Part shown: positions 25,317 to 32,959 of the stretch, one piece after another
Layout of the letters: every line of letters begins with the position of its first letter
Numbering within the stretch: the first letter of the stretch is position 1
Source: Candidatus Villigracilaceae bacterium
GTDB lineage: Bacteria > Chloroflexota > Anaerolineae > Anaerolineales > Villigracilaceae
Assembly (NCBI GenBank): GCA_026645935.1
Contig: JAPKMP010000019.1
Location: 16,174 to 80,173 of the forward strand
Length of the DNA: 64,000 nucleotides
Direction: 5' to 3'
Notes under the pieces: model-generated
The model's database searches: none
Told to the model about the DNA's origin: nothing
What the model saw: the letters and a program-made list of their open reading frames with translations, nothing else
Program-made: the position numbers and the translations under genes

Positions 25317-25332
25317 CGGTCGGAATTGACCG
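25317..25332. terminator. Weak hairpin between convergent genes
   Basis: CGGTC (25317-25321) pairs with GACCG (25328-25332) around a 6-base loop, followed by a pyrimidine-rich run. A plausible weak terminator for the ABC operon. Confidence 0.4.
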
Positions 25333-25350
25333 CCTATTTCCTTTTCGAAA

Positions 25351-25611
25351 TCAAATCCCGGCATTGCTCAGGATCGTGGAGACCTCCGAAAGCAGGGCGG
25401 TGAGGGTCGGGTGCTCGATTTCAAAGCGGTCCATCGCTTTGCGGATGCGCGCAAGGATCGACGGAGTTTCCACCTCGGACCTTTTCAGCAGAGCCTGGAC
25501 ATCCTGTTCGAGGTCCTGCAGCAGTCTTAGATTTTCGGCATCGACCTTCTCCACCTTTTGGAGCTCGCTATGGACTTTTTCCAACAGTGCATCAAGTTTC
25601 CTGTCGTTCAT
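25351..25611 (-). CDS. DUF4404 family protein
   Basis: Small soluble all-helical protein of 86 residues: LDALLEKVHSELQKVEKVDAENLRLLQDLEQDVQALL, read as one long coiled-coil-like helix, then FEIEHPTLTALLSEVSTILSNAGI. This matches DUF4404 in length and pattern. Function unknown. Start ATG 25611 has AAAGGA upstream; the longer frame to 25683 has no ribosome site and starts with basic low-complexity residues. Confidence 0.82.
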   Translation of the reverse strand: MNDRKLDALLEKVHSELQKVEKVDAENLRLLQDLEQDVQALLKRSEVETPSILARIRKAMDRFEIEHPTLTALLSEVSTILSNAGI

Positions 25612-25695
25612 GGATGGTCCTTTCGATTCGGAAGTTCTCTTTATTTTATTGTACAACTTAATCCGTCGCCGAAAGGGCGACATCCATCACGAAAT

Positions 25696-25956
25696 TTAGG
25701 AAAGAATATCCTTTTCCGCTGCCTCGATCTCAGCGAATATCTTTTTCACCTCCTCCTTCATTTCCGCGGAGACCCCCGCCCTTTGTGGAATCAATTTCAC
25801 CAAATCCTTTGCCTGCCTGAGAAGATCGCGCACGTTGGCAATATAGGAAAAATCGTTTTTGCCGAGTCCCTCCGTCGGGACGGGAAGGTCGCGGGCTTGT
25901 TGGATCAACTTGCGGGCGCGGACGAGGCGGTCGGCAGCGGGAATCAATTTCGACAT
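25696..25956 (-). CDS. Small helical protein, unknown function
   Basis: Protein of 86 residues, all helical and charged (LVRARKLIQQARDLPVP near 10; VRDLLRQAKDLVKLIPQR near 42; EEVKKIFAEIEAAEKDIL at the end). No family recognised. It lies just upstream of the DUF4404 gene on the same strand and may share its transcript. Length and codon use fit a real gene. Confidence 0.6.
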   Translation of the reverse strand: MSKLIPAADRLVRARKLIQQARDLPVPTEGLGKNDFSYIANVRDLLRQAKDLVKLIPQRAGVSAEMKEEVKKIFAEIEAAEKDILS

Positions 25957-26057
25957 GGCGGAATCAAATCTCCAAAAGGGATGCTTGCATCGAGGATGAT
26001 TATAACCAATGGCTGGAGCCTGTAATCCGAGGATGGATGCGGCGATTCATATCCCGC

Positions 26058-26063
26058 TATTAT
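26058..26063 (+). promoter_or_regulatory. Possible -10 element for leaderless start
   Basis: TATTAT at 26058-26063 ends seven bases before the ATG at 26071 and no ribosome site is present. Same spacing as at 35488 and 42607. No good -35. Confidence 0.4.
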
Positions 26064-26070
26064 TATTGTG

Positions 26071-26775
26071 ATGAGCACGGCGTATTTTTTCTTTCACGGC
26101 AGGCTGAACGATTTTCTCGAGCGCGACAAACGCGGGCAAATTGTGAGCGTCGATTTTCAGGGCGAACAATCGGTGAAGCATCTGGCAGAGTCGCTCGGGG
26201 CGCCGCACCCGGAGATCGGCGAGGTGCGGGTCAATGGTCGGATTGAGGCGCTGAACTTCATCACACAGGACGGCGACTCGGTCGATCTGTTCCCCATCCC
26301 GAACGGATTCGACTCCGAGCCGCGCTTCCTGCTGGACTGTCACCTGGGACGCCTCACCGCGCATCTACGCGCCCTCGGCTTCGACTGTCTCTACGAAAAC
26401 GACTTCGACGACCCGGACATGGCGGAGATCGTTGCAGCTGAAGGGCGGATATTACTGACGCGCGACCGGCGGCTGTTGATGCGTAAAAAAGTGGAGCACG
26501 GCTATTGCCTGCGCTCGCTCGATTCGATGGGACAACTCAAGGAGTGCATCCTGCGCTTCGATCTGGCGCGGCGAATTCGACCATTTCACCGCTGTTTGAA
26601 ATGCAACCATCCGCTCGAGCCGGTGGAGAAGGAGAAGGTCCTGCACCTGCTGGAGCCGCTTACCAAAAAATACTATGATGAATTTCATCAATGCCCCGCC
26701 TGCGGACAGGTTTACTGGAAAGGCTCGCACTACGTCCGGATGAAGCAGGCGGCTGAGGAATTGCGGGGTGGGTAA
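26071..26775 (+). CDS. Mut7-C RNase domain protein with ubiquitin-like N-domain
   Basis: Protein of 234 residues. Residues 1-80 form a beta-grasp, ThiS/ubiquitin-like Mut7-C_ub domain (FFFHGRLNDFLERDKRG; GDSVDLFPIPNG). Residues 85-230 are the Mut7-C domain, a PIN-like nuclease fold with acidic positions in FLLDCHLGRLTAHLRALGFD and ILLTRDRRLL, then a zinc ribbon (CLKCNHPL and CPACGQVYWKGSH). Homology to the exonuclease C-terminus suggests RNase activity, not shown for this family to my knowledge. No ribosome site; a GTG lies directly before the ATG. Confidence 0.86.
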   Translation: MSTAYFFFHGRLNDFLERDKRGQIVSVDFQGEQSVKHLAESLGAPHPEIGEVRVNGRIEALNFITQDGDSVDLFPIPNGFDSEPRFLLDCHLGRLTAHLRALGFDCLYENDFDDPDMAEIVAAEGRILLTRDRRLLMRKKVEHGYCLRSLDSMGQLKECILRFDLARRIRPFHRCLKCNHPLEPVEKEKVLHLLEPLTKKYYDEFHQCPACGQVYWKGSHYVRMKQAAEELRGG

Positions 26776-26886
26776 ACCCTATTGAATTTCGACCGCAAGG
26801 GGTCTACAATGGAATCGACGCGGCGGGACTCTTAATTTCGGAGAATTGCCGTCCTTCACTTTGGAGACGAAAGGAGGTGAAACGTC

Positions 26887-27336
26887 ATGGCAAGAATCGA
26901 CCAGACCATCATCATCCACGCGCCGTTGGAAAAGATATACAAATTCCTGTCGAACCCGCTTAACCTGCCGGAGATCTGGCCCGCGATGATGGAGGTGCGC
27001 AATGTGAACCCGAACATCCTCGGCGGCATGGACTTCGAATGGGAATACAAAATGGCGGGTGTAAAATTCGAAGGGGCATCCGAAGTGACCGAATTGATTC
27101 CCAACAAACGCATTATCACGCGCAGCAAGAAGGGCATCGAATGCACTTTCTGCTGGGAGTTCGAGAATATTGCCGAAGGCGCGCGCGTGCATCTCGAGGT
27201 CGCCTATAAAATTCCATTACCCCTGATCGGGAAACTGGCGGAGACGGTCGTTTACAAACAGAACGAACACGAAGCCTACACCCTGCTGCACAACCTCAAG
27301 GACCGCCTGGAAATTCAAGTGCCGATCACGATTTAG
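26887..27336 (+). CDS. SRPBCC family protein (polyketide cyclase/START-like)
   Basis: Protein of 149 residues with the helix-grip fold pattern: starts IDQTIIIHAPLEKIYKFLSNPLNLPEIWPAM, the common opening of the polyketide_cyc/CoxG-like group, and ends in the long C-terminal helix. These proteins bind hydrophobic ligands in a deep pocket. The ribosome site AAAGGAGGTGA is essentially perfect, eight bases before ATG 26887, implying strong translation. Ligand unknown. Confidence 0.85.
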   Translation: MARIDQTIIIHAPLEKIYKFLSNPLNLPEIWPAMMEVRNVNPNILGGMDFEWEYKMAGVKFEGASEVTELIPNKRIITRSKKGIECTFCWEFENIAEGARVHLEVAYKIPLPLIGKLAETVVYKQNEHEAYTLLHNLKDRLEIQVPITI

Positions 27337-27450
27337 AGCAGCCTGTCCGGATGCGCACTGCCGTTGGTTAATCTTCTTCCGCCGGGGGCGGCAATTTTGG
27401 GAACGGAGGGGTAAAATCAGTGCGTAGATTTTAGATTTAAGGAGAATGGA

Positions 27451-27888
27451 ATGAAAAGCAGATCATCGGTATTATTCGCGCTTGCCCTGCTGATCGCGAC
27501 ATCGTTGGCTTGCAAATTGTTGAGCGGGGACCAGTCAACCCCAGCCGTAGTCTCGCCCATATCGAACGTCTACCTGGCAAACGACCCGGAAGGGATTAAC
27601 AAGATGAACGTCTTCGCTCCGAAGGAAGCGATCTACATCTTTTTCGATGCGGATGCGGCGGAGATCGGAACGTACTTCGAAGCCCGCTGGTATGTTTTGG
27701 ATAAGCCCGATCTAATGGATCCGACTGTGCCCTTTACCACCAGCAATTACACGTACAACGGCGGCAGCAAGACAGTGCATGCCTTCATTCAGAGTTCTCA
27801 TCCAGACGGTTTCCCTTCGACCCAATGCAAGGTGGAAATCTACATGGACGGCGTGAAGGTTGCCGAACAGTTATTTACCATTCGATAA
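27451..27888 (+). CDS. Small lipoprotein
   Basis: Exported protein of 145 residues with a lipobox SLAC (Cys21). The mature domain of about 110 residues is beta-rich (IYIFFDADAAEIGTYFEARWYVLD; CKVEIYMDGVKVAEQLF) and looks like a single Ig-like or jelly-roll domain. No family recognised. Strong TAAGGAG site before ATG 27451. Confidence 0.68.
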   Translation: MKSRSSVLFALALLIATSLACKLLSGDQSTPAVVSPISNVYLANDPEGINKMNVFAPKEAIYIFFDADAAEIGTYFEARWYVLDKPDLMDPTVPFTTSNYTYNGGSKTVHAFIQSSHPDGFPSTQCKVEIYMDGVKVAEQLFTIR

Positions 27889-28154
27889 GATCATGAAAAT
27901 GCGAACATGACTAACCACGAAATCAGGGATTCGCGGGTGTGTAGATTCTTTAAAGCAAAAGGGGCGCGGATTGGCGCGAAACACGAAGATTCTTGATTCC
28001 TTTTTCGCGTCCATCTGCGCTCGTCAGCGTCCCGATCAAATTTGGAGATAATAATATTTGGATCAAAGCACTCAAGCGGAGGGGCGGGAGAGACGCGTAA
28101 TAACTGACCCGGAGAATACGTCTACACAAAAATCAGATTTGCGGAGTTTTATCC
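27889..28154. other. Intergenic region with repeat-like sequence
   Basis: 266 bases without a gene on my reading. The stretch about 27900-28035 is rich in CGCGAA, CACGAA and CGCGTC words of the type scattered between genes in related genomes. No clear palindrome or array. Confidence 0.4.
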
Positions 28155-28526
28155 ATGAGATTTTATTACTGGCATTATGGCATCGTTGCATTCAGCCTTG
28201 CCACAGCCACTTTACACATCATGTGCTACCCGCACTTTGGCTGGCTGGATTCGATCGTTCTAAACGGCTTCGGGACGCTGGCATTGCTGGGAATGTATTT
28301 TCTCCCCATCCCTTTTTTTCAAAAAAGACGTTCCATCGTTTATTGGACCTTCGCCGGGTACATCCTATTGACGATCATGCTATGGATCTTCCTCGGCGAC
28401 AAAGCCTTCAATTTCGCCACCACGTCGTGGATCGGGTACTTTGCCAAGGTGGCGGAAATCTTTCTGCTGCTCTTTCTGGGGTTCGAGATCCAAAAGCACC
28501 TGCCCGCACAGGCAAAAAAATCTTAA
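28155..28526 (+). CDS. Small four-helix membrane protein
   Basis: Protein of 123 residues with four hydrophobic helices (about 7-25, 33-52, 62-82, 93-112) and a basic tail. No family recognised. Start ATG 28155 has a GGAG site nine bases upstream. An overlapping frame from 28058 is rejected because it lacks a ribosome site and has no coherent structure. Confidence 0.62.
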   Translation: MRFYYWHYGIVAFSLATATLHIMCYPHFGWLDSIVLNGFGTLALLGMYFLPIPFFQKRRSIVYWTFAGYILLTIMLWIFLGDKAFNFATTSWIGYFAKVAEIFLLLFLGFEIQKHLPAQAKKS

Positions 28527-28605
28527 CTCACCTCCCCTTCGGCCCGCCCGCCATCCTCTACACCTTTCCGCCAAGCAAAGTCCATGCTTTCGGTTAAGTA
28601 AATAA

Positions 28606-28628
28606 GGGCGGATGGAACTCATCCGCCC
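28606..28628. terminator. Terminator hairpin between convergent genes
   Basis: Perfect 9-bp stem GGGCGGATG (28606-28614) with CATCCGCCC (28620-28628) and a 5-base loop. On the minus strand it is followed by TTATTT, so it suits the end of nrdJ. The sequence is of a kind often seen as a dispersed palindrome. Confidence 0.65.
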
Positions 28629-28652
28629 CTACAACCTACAACCTTCAACTCT

Positions 28653-31229
28653 CTAACATTCACTATACCCACATGCATAGCACTTGCGGCAGCCTTCCTC
28701 GTTCACTACGGCAGCTTCTCCGCACTCGGGGCACAGGTCGCCGATCTTCATCACCGCAGGCTCGCCCGCACCAGGCTGCGGGTCGTGATGGACTCCGCCG
28801 TTGCCGTTTCCGTTACCTTTCACTTCGTCGGTAACGGTCCCGTCCTTCTCGCGCAAATACTGGTCGAAGATCTGACCGATCCCATCCGGCAGGGACTTGA
28901 CCCGGTTCGCGCCAAAACCAAGCGAACGCCCGCCGCCGATCCCGATCAACTGCACGACTACCTCGCGCATCCTGTCCAATGGCGCGATGGGCGACGCCAT
29001 GCGCAAAATATACGAGACCAAGCGCCCGATCGCTTCAGAGACCGCCGCCGTTTCCGAACCAGCCTTGGCAGTATTCACAAAAGTTTCAAAAGGCTGTTCA
29101 CCGCCATTCTCGTTGATCGTGATGAACGTTTTGCCAACGGGCGTATCGATGTTGTAGGTTCTCCCGGTCAACGCTTTGGGGCGCTGCTTTTTGCTTGCAT
29201 GCCATATGGCGGGAGACGTCTTCGGTTCGGATGCAGCCGGGACTTTTTTCTCGGCAGTTGCATTCGTTTCAAGGACGACCGTTTCGCGCGAGCCGGTCAC
29301 ATACACGGTGATGCCTTTGCATCCGAGCTCCCAGGCGAGCATGTACGCGGTTGCCACATCATCTTCCGTTGCGCTTTCCGGGAAGTTAACCGTCTTCGAC
29401 AATGAGTTATCCACGAAGGCTTGCAAAGCCGATTGCATCCACACATGTTCCTCGGCAGACACATCCGCCGAGACCACGAACGTATCGCGGATCTTCTGCG
29501 GAAGTTCGGCAATATGCTGGCACGTCCCTTCGCGCATCACCTGCTCGACGATCTCCTGCCGCTTCTCCTCTCCCAAACCCAATTTCTTGAGCGCCTCATC
29601 GAAGCGCGGGCTGGCGTATGTCAACTTCAAATCCCTGCCGTTATCGTTGACGTGGCGTATGTATGCCAGCGCAAAGACGGGTTCACAACCGTAGCCTTCA
29701 CATCCGGCGACGGTGGCGATGGTTCCAGTCGGCGCGACGGTGGTCTGGGCGGCGTTGCGGATGCCGTGCTGCTTGATGCCATCCATCACCGCCTCCCACT
29801 GGACTGGAGGTCTGCCCCAGTTATTCTGATAGTTTGTCAACGCTTTGGGCGCTTCCCACTTCATATCGTCCATGTCGTAGATCGAGCCCTGGATGGCAGG
29901 GAACGGTCCGCGCTCTTCGGCGAGGTCGATGCTGGTCATCATCGCGTGGTAACGGACGAATTCCATCACCTGCGCACCGAACTCCTGACCTTCCTTCGAG
30001 CCATAGCGCACGCCCACGTGATACATCAAATCGGCGAGACCCATGATGCCAAGTCCGATGCGACGGGCGCGATGAGCCGCTTCCTTCAACTGCGGCACCG
30101 CCGGCACATACGCGTTCGCCTCGACCACGTCATCGAGGAAGCGGGTGGCGGTCACAACACTCTTGCGCAGAGTCTCCCAATCCACTGTTCCATCTGGTCC
30201 GCAGTGTTCGTTGAGGTTCACCGAACCGAGACAGCAGTTTTCATAAGGTCCCAACCATTGCTCGCCGCAAGGGTTTGTCGCTTCGAGCGGATACAAATGC
30301 GGGACGGGGTTGCTTCGATTTGAAGCATCGAGGAATAATACCCCCGGTTCGCCGTTGTGATGCGCCTGTTTTACGATCTTGCCGAACAACTCGCGCGCAT
30401 TGACCTTCCTGTACGTATGAATCTTGATCCCGGCTGCTTCCGCCTGTTCGAGTGTGCCGCTGAATCCTTTTTGCTTCATCTCGATCAGGTCCGGGAAGCG
30501 CAATTCCCATTCCCTGTCTTCCTTCACCGCTTTCATGAACGCATCCGTGATGCCGACGGAAATATTGAAATTGGTAATGTGATTTTCGTTGATCTTGCAG
30601 GTGATGAAATCTTCCACATCGGGGTGGTCCACGCGCAGGACAGCCATATTGGCGCCGCGCCTCGTGCCGCCCTGCGCGATCTCACCGAAGGCATGGTCAT
30701 AGACACGCAGGAAACCGACTGGTCCCGTAGCCTGCCCCGCCGAAGTTTGCACCATCGCCCCCTTGGGCCGCAAACGCGAAAAGGAAAAACCATTGCCGCC
30801 GCCTGTCTGCTGAATCAGTGCGGCGTCCCGCAGGGTTTGAAAAATGCCCGCGCTGTCGCGTCCCATGTCGTCCGTGATCGGCAAAACGAAACAGGCCGCC
30901 AACTGCCCAAGCGGAGTCCCTGCACCGGTGAAGGTCGGCGAATTCGGAAAGAATTTCTTGCTCGAAAGTAAATGGTAATACTCCACGGTGCGCTCCTGCA
31001 CATCCGCGCCCCATTGCTCCTCCACTTTGGCGACATGATATGCCACACGCCAGAACATTTCTTCGACGTTCTCGGCAGGCTTGCCGTCATCGCCGCGGCG
31101 GACGTAGCGCTTCATCAAAACCTGGCGGGCGTTGTCCGTCAGTGCGGCTTTCGGCAGTCCCTTCGCCATCGATGGTGTGGGCAATAAGCCATTCTTGACC
31201 ATTTTATTTTCAGCAGATTTTGTGACCAT
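28653..31229 (-). CDS. nrdJ: Ribonucleotide reductase, class II (adenosylcobalamin-dependent)
   Basis: Makes deoxyribonucleotides from ribonucleotides using an adenosylcobalamin-derived thiyl radical; needs no oxygen. The protein has 858 residues from ATG 31229. Visible are the substrate-site loop with LAACFVLP (Cys near 113), the conserved finger NPCGE (about 319-323) with the radical Cys, and a C-terminal zinc-binding tail (CPECGEA and [12 protein letters not shown]) that also re-reduces the active site. The start is placed at 31229 because AGGAG lies eight bases upstream and the longer frame adds unlikely residues. It lies downstream of nrdR on the same strand with a gap of 132 bases; I see no cobalamin riboswitch before it. 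Confidence 0.95.
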   Translation of the reverse strand: MVTKSAENKMVKNGLLPTPSMAKGLPKAALTDNARQVLMKRYVRRGDDGKPAENVEEMFWRVAYHVAKVEEQWGADVQERTVEYYHLLSSKKFFPNSPTFTGAGTPLGQLAACFVLPITDDMGRDSAGIFQTLRDAALIQQTGGGNGFSFSRLRPKGAMVQTSAGQATGPVGFLRVYDHAFGEIAQGGTRRGANMAVLRVDHPDVEDFITCKINENHITNFNISVGITDAFMKAVKEDREWELRFPDLIEMKQKGFSGTLEQAEAAGIKIHTYRKVNARELFGKIVKQAHHNGEPGVLFLDASNRSNPVPHLYPLEATNPCGEQWLGPYENCCLGSVNLNEHCGPDGTVDWETLRKSVVTATRFLDDVVEANAYVPAVPQLKEAAHRARRIGLGIMGLADLMYHVGVRYGSKEGQEFGAQVMEFVRYHAMMTSIDLAEERGPFPAIQGSIYDMDDMKWEAPKALTNYQNNWGRPPVQWEAVMDGIKQHGIRNAAQTTVAPTGTIATVAGCEGYGCEPVFALAYIRHVNDNGRDLKLTYASPRFDEALKKLGLGEEKRQEIVEQVMREGTCQHIAELPQKIRDTFVVSADVSAEEHVWMQSALQAFVDNSLSKTVNFPESATEDDVATAYMLAWELGCKGITVYVTGSRETVVLETNATAEKKVPAASEPKTSPAIWHASKKQRPKALTGRTYNIDTPVGKTFITINENGGEQPFETFVNTAKAGSETAAVSEAIGRLVSYILRMASPIAPLDRMREVVVQLIGIGGGRSLGFGANRVKSLPDGIGQIFDQYLREKDGTVTDEVKGNGNGNGGVHHDPQPGAGEPAVMKIGDLCPECGEAAVVNEEGCRKCYACGYSEC

Positions 31230-31361
31230 GTTGGAGTCTCCTGTAAAGATTTTGAACCGTTGTTCCTGCCGCCGTCCCCGGCGGCGGGGAGCCACCAGGA
31301 GCGGAGGGGATGAGATACGAAAAGGCAAAGACACTCCCCCCTTGAGGGTCCTTGCCCGGGA

Positions 31362-31811
31362 TTAGTCGACGAGAAGGTGGTCTATTTCTTTTCGAATGGA
31401 CTGGAGATCGTCCAGCCCTAGGTAAACGATCGCATAGCGGATGTAGGCGATCTGGTCCACTTCCTTAAGTGTTTCCATCACGAGGTCGCCGACTACACGC
31501 GAAGAAACTTCAGCCTTGCCCATTTTGGTCAACTTCACTTCCACCTGCCCGATCATGCGCTCGATATCGGCGGCGGAAACGGGTCGCTTCGCGCAGGATA
31601 TGCGGATGCCGCGCGCCATCTTCTCGCGGTCGAACTCTTCGCGATTGCCGTCCTGTTTGATGATGAGCGGTGTGGCAAGGATTGGGCGTTCATAACTGCT
31701 GAAACGCTGGCGGCATTTCAGGCATTCGCGGCGGCGGCGGATCCCCCCGTGACTGTCGTGAGAGGTGTCCAGCACCTTCGAGTCATGATGTTTGCAATAC
31801 GGGCAACGCAT
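31362..31811 (-). CDS. nrdR: Transcriptional repressor NrdR
   Basis: Regulator of ribonucleotide reductase genes, 149 residues. The N-terminal zinc ribbon has Cys3, Cys6, Cys30 and Cys33; the ATP-cone domain (about 46-136) senses dATP/ATP. Length is typical. It is the first gene of the nrdR-nrdJ unit, with a good promoter and two NrdR-box-like sites upstream, so it should repress itself and nrdJ when dATP is plentiful. Confidence 0.97.
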   Translation of the reverse strand: MRCPYCKHHDSKVLDTSHDSHGGIRRRRECLKCRQRFSSYERPILATPLIIKQDGNREEFDREKMARGIRISCAKRPVSAADIERMIGQVEVKLTKMGKAEVSSRVVGDLVMETLKEVDQIAYIRYAIVYLGLDDLQSIRKEIDHLLVD

Positions 31812-31847
31812 CTGAAACTGGCTCCATTATTAGAACAAATGAATTAG

Positions 31848-31888
31848 CCAGATATGGGCGTTCCAGCACTGCATCCCCGTATATATGG
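31848..31888. promoter_or_regulatory. Tandem NrdR-box-like operators
   Basis: Two imperfect palindromes with an AT core: CCAGATATGG at 31848-31857 and CCGTATATATGG at 31877-31888. Their centres are 30 bases apart, about three turns, close to the spacing of tandem NrdR boxes. Both lie downstream of the nrdR -10 element, where a bound repressor would block transcription. The core TATAT and flanking C/G match only part of the published consensus. Confidence 0.6.
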
Positions 31889-31902
31889 CTAAATGTGGCG
31901 GC

Positions 31903-31931
31903 ATTTTAGCACCGAGCCCCGCCATTTGCAA
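31903..31931 (-). promoter_or_regulatory. Sigma-70 promoter of nrdR-nrdJ
   Basis: On the minus strand, TTGCAA (31926-31931), 17-base spacer, TAAAAT (31903-31908). Predicted start near 31896, with the two NrdR-like boxes within the first 50 transcribed bases. Confidence 0.75.
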
Positions 31932-32009
31932 GTGGTACTTATGTTTTTGCAATCTTAAAAAATCGACTCAATTCCCCTGTTAACATTCGCCCTTGGGAGA
32001 CATCCACCG

Positions 32010-32864
32010 TCAGACCTGGCGCAAAAACTCCATGACCACCGGGTTAAGTTCGCCCGGGTGGCATTGATGCGGGACATGGCCACATATGGGAAACTGTTTT
32101 GCCTTCACCACATTCGGCAATTCCTCCGCCAATTTCGGAAACGATGCAGGCGCAAGCGTTTGATCGCGTCCACCCCACAAGAGGAGGGTCGGTTGATGGA
32201 TGCTTGAAAGGCCTGCGTCTGAGGAGGGAAGCGTGCGCGGCATGTTGTAAATCCCGGAAGAAGCGCGTTTGTAATCCAACGCGGTTTGATATCGGATATG
32301 TTCCGGCAGGATGTGAGTCTCGCGATGGCCAAGATAAAAATTGAAACTCGTCATATCCACAAAAAAGCGAAAAACCCGATATGGCGTGCGGTCGATCAAA
32401 GCGGTGTTGATGAGCTGCTTGCGAAAGACCCTCTGCAAGACCGGGGGCAGCTGCTTCATCGAATAGAATGGATTGACGATCACCAGCGCGCGCACCCGCT
32501 CCGGGTTTCGCTGCGCGTACATCATCGATATACCTGCACCGAGAGAATGACCGATCAGGATCAACGGATCGCGAAAGTCCAGCATATCCAGCCATTCGGC
32601 AAAATCGGCGTACGCATTTTCGACGGAGTAATCACGGGTGCGGACGGGCTTTTCGCTCTCGCCGTGACCGAGAAGGTCGAGGGCATAACCGGCATAACCG
32701 GCCCGCTCCAACTCGGGCAGCAGATCGTCCCAATCGTGCAATGACGCCGCCAGTCCGTGGATCAGGATCACGGGTTCCCCATTCCCTTGATGCACATAAT
32801 TCACCTTGTTCCCGTTCGGGAGCGGCATTTTTCTATATTCAACACTGGTTATTTTTACATTCAT
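32010..32864 (-). CDS. Alpha/beta hydrolase
   Basis: Serine hydrolase of 284 residues. It has the oxyanion motif ILIHGLA near 34, the nucleophile elbow GHSLGA (Ser near 106), and His in the ICGHVPHQCHP motif near 262. The region 135-200 is the cap. It resembles epoxide hydrolase/lipase-type members. It runs in the same direction as the hydrolase-ligase fusion upstream, 95 bases away, and the two may act on related acyl compounds. Substrate not known. Confidence 0.87.
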   Translation of the reverse strand: MNVKITSVEYRKMPLPNGNKVNYVHQGNGEPVILIHGLAASLHDWDDLLPELERAGYAGYALDLLGHGESEKPVRTRDYSVENAYADFAEWLDMLDFRDPLILIGHSLGAGISMMYAQRNPERVRALVIVNPFYSMKQLPPVLQRVFRKQLINTALIDRTPYRVFRFFVDMTSFNFYLGHRETHILPEHIRYQTALDYKRASSGIYNMPRTLPSSDAGLSSIHQPTLLLWGGRDQTLAPASFPKLAEELPNVVKAKQFPICGHVPHQCHPGELNPVVMEFLRQV

Positions 32865-32959
32865 GCTTTGCTCGTCTTATTACCTGAAAAGATGCCGCGC
32901 TTCCCGATTTGCGGCATCCGGAGATTCATCATACCGTGATTAAATTAATGAAGGGTGAA

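Noticed and set aside
28058..28597. A 179-codon plus-strand frame overlapping the small membrane protein gene
   Set aside because: No ribosome site, no hydrophobic pattern or family; the 28155-28526 frame with GGAG and four helices is better.
29421..30323. A 300-codon plus-strand open frame
   Set aside because: Antisense to nrdJ, with His/Arg-rich composition typical of shadow frames.
31230..31361. Possible cobalamin riboswitch before the B12-dependent nrdJ
   Set aside because: The gap is too short for the full aptamer and I see no B12-box-like sequence.
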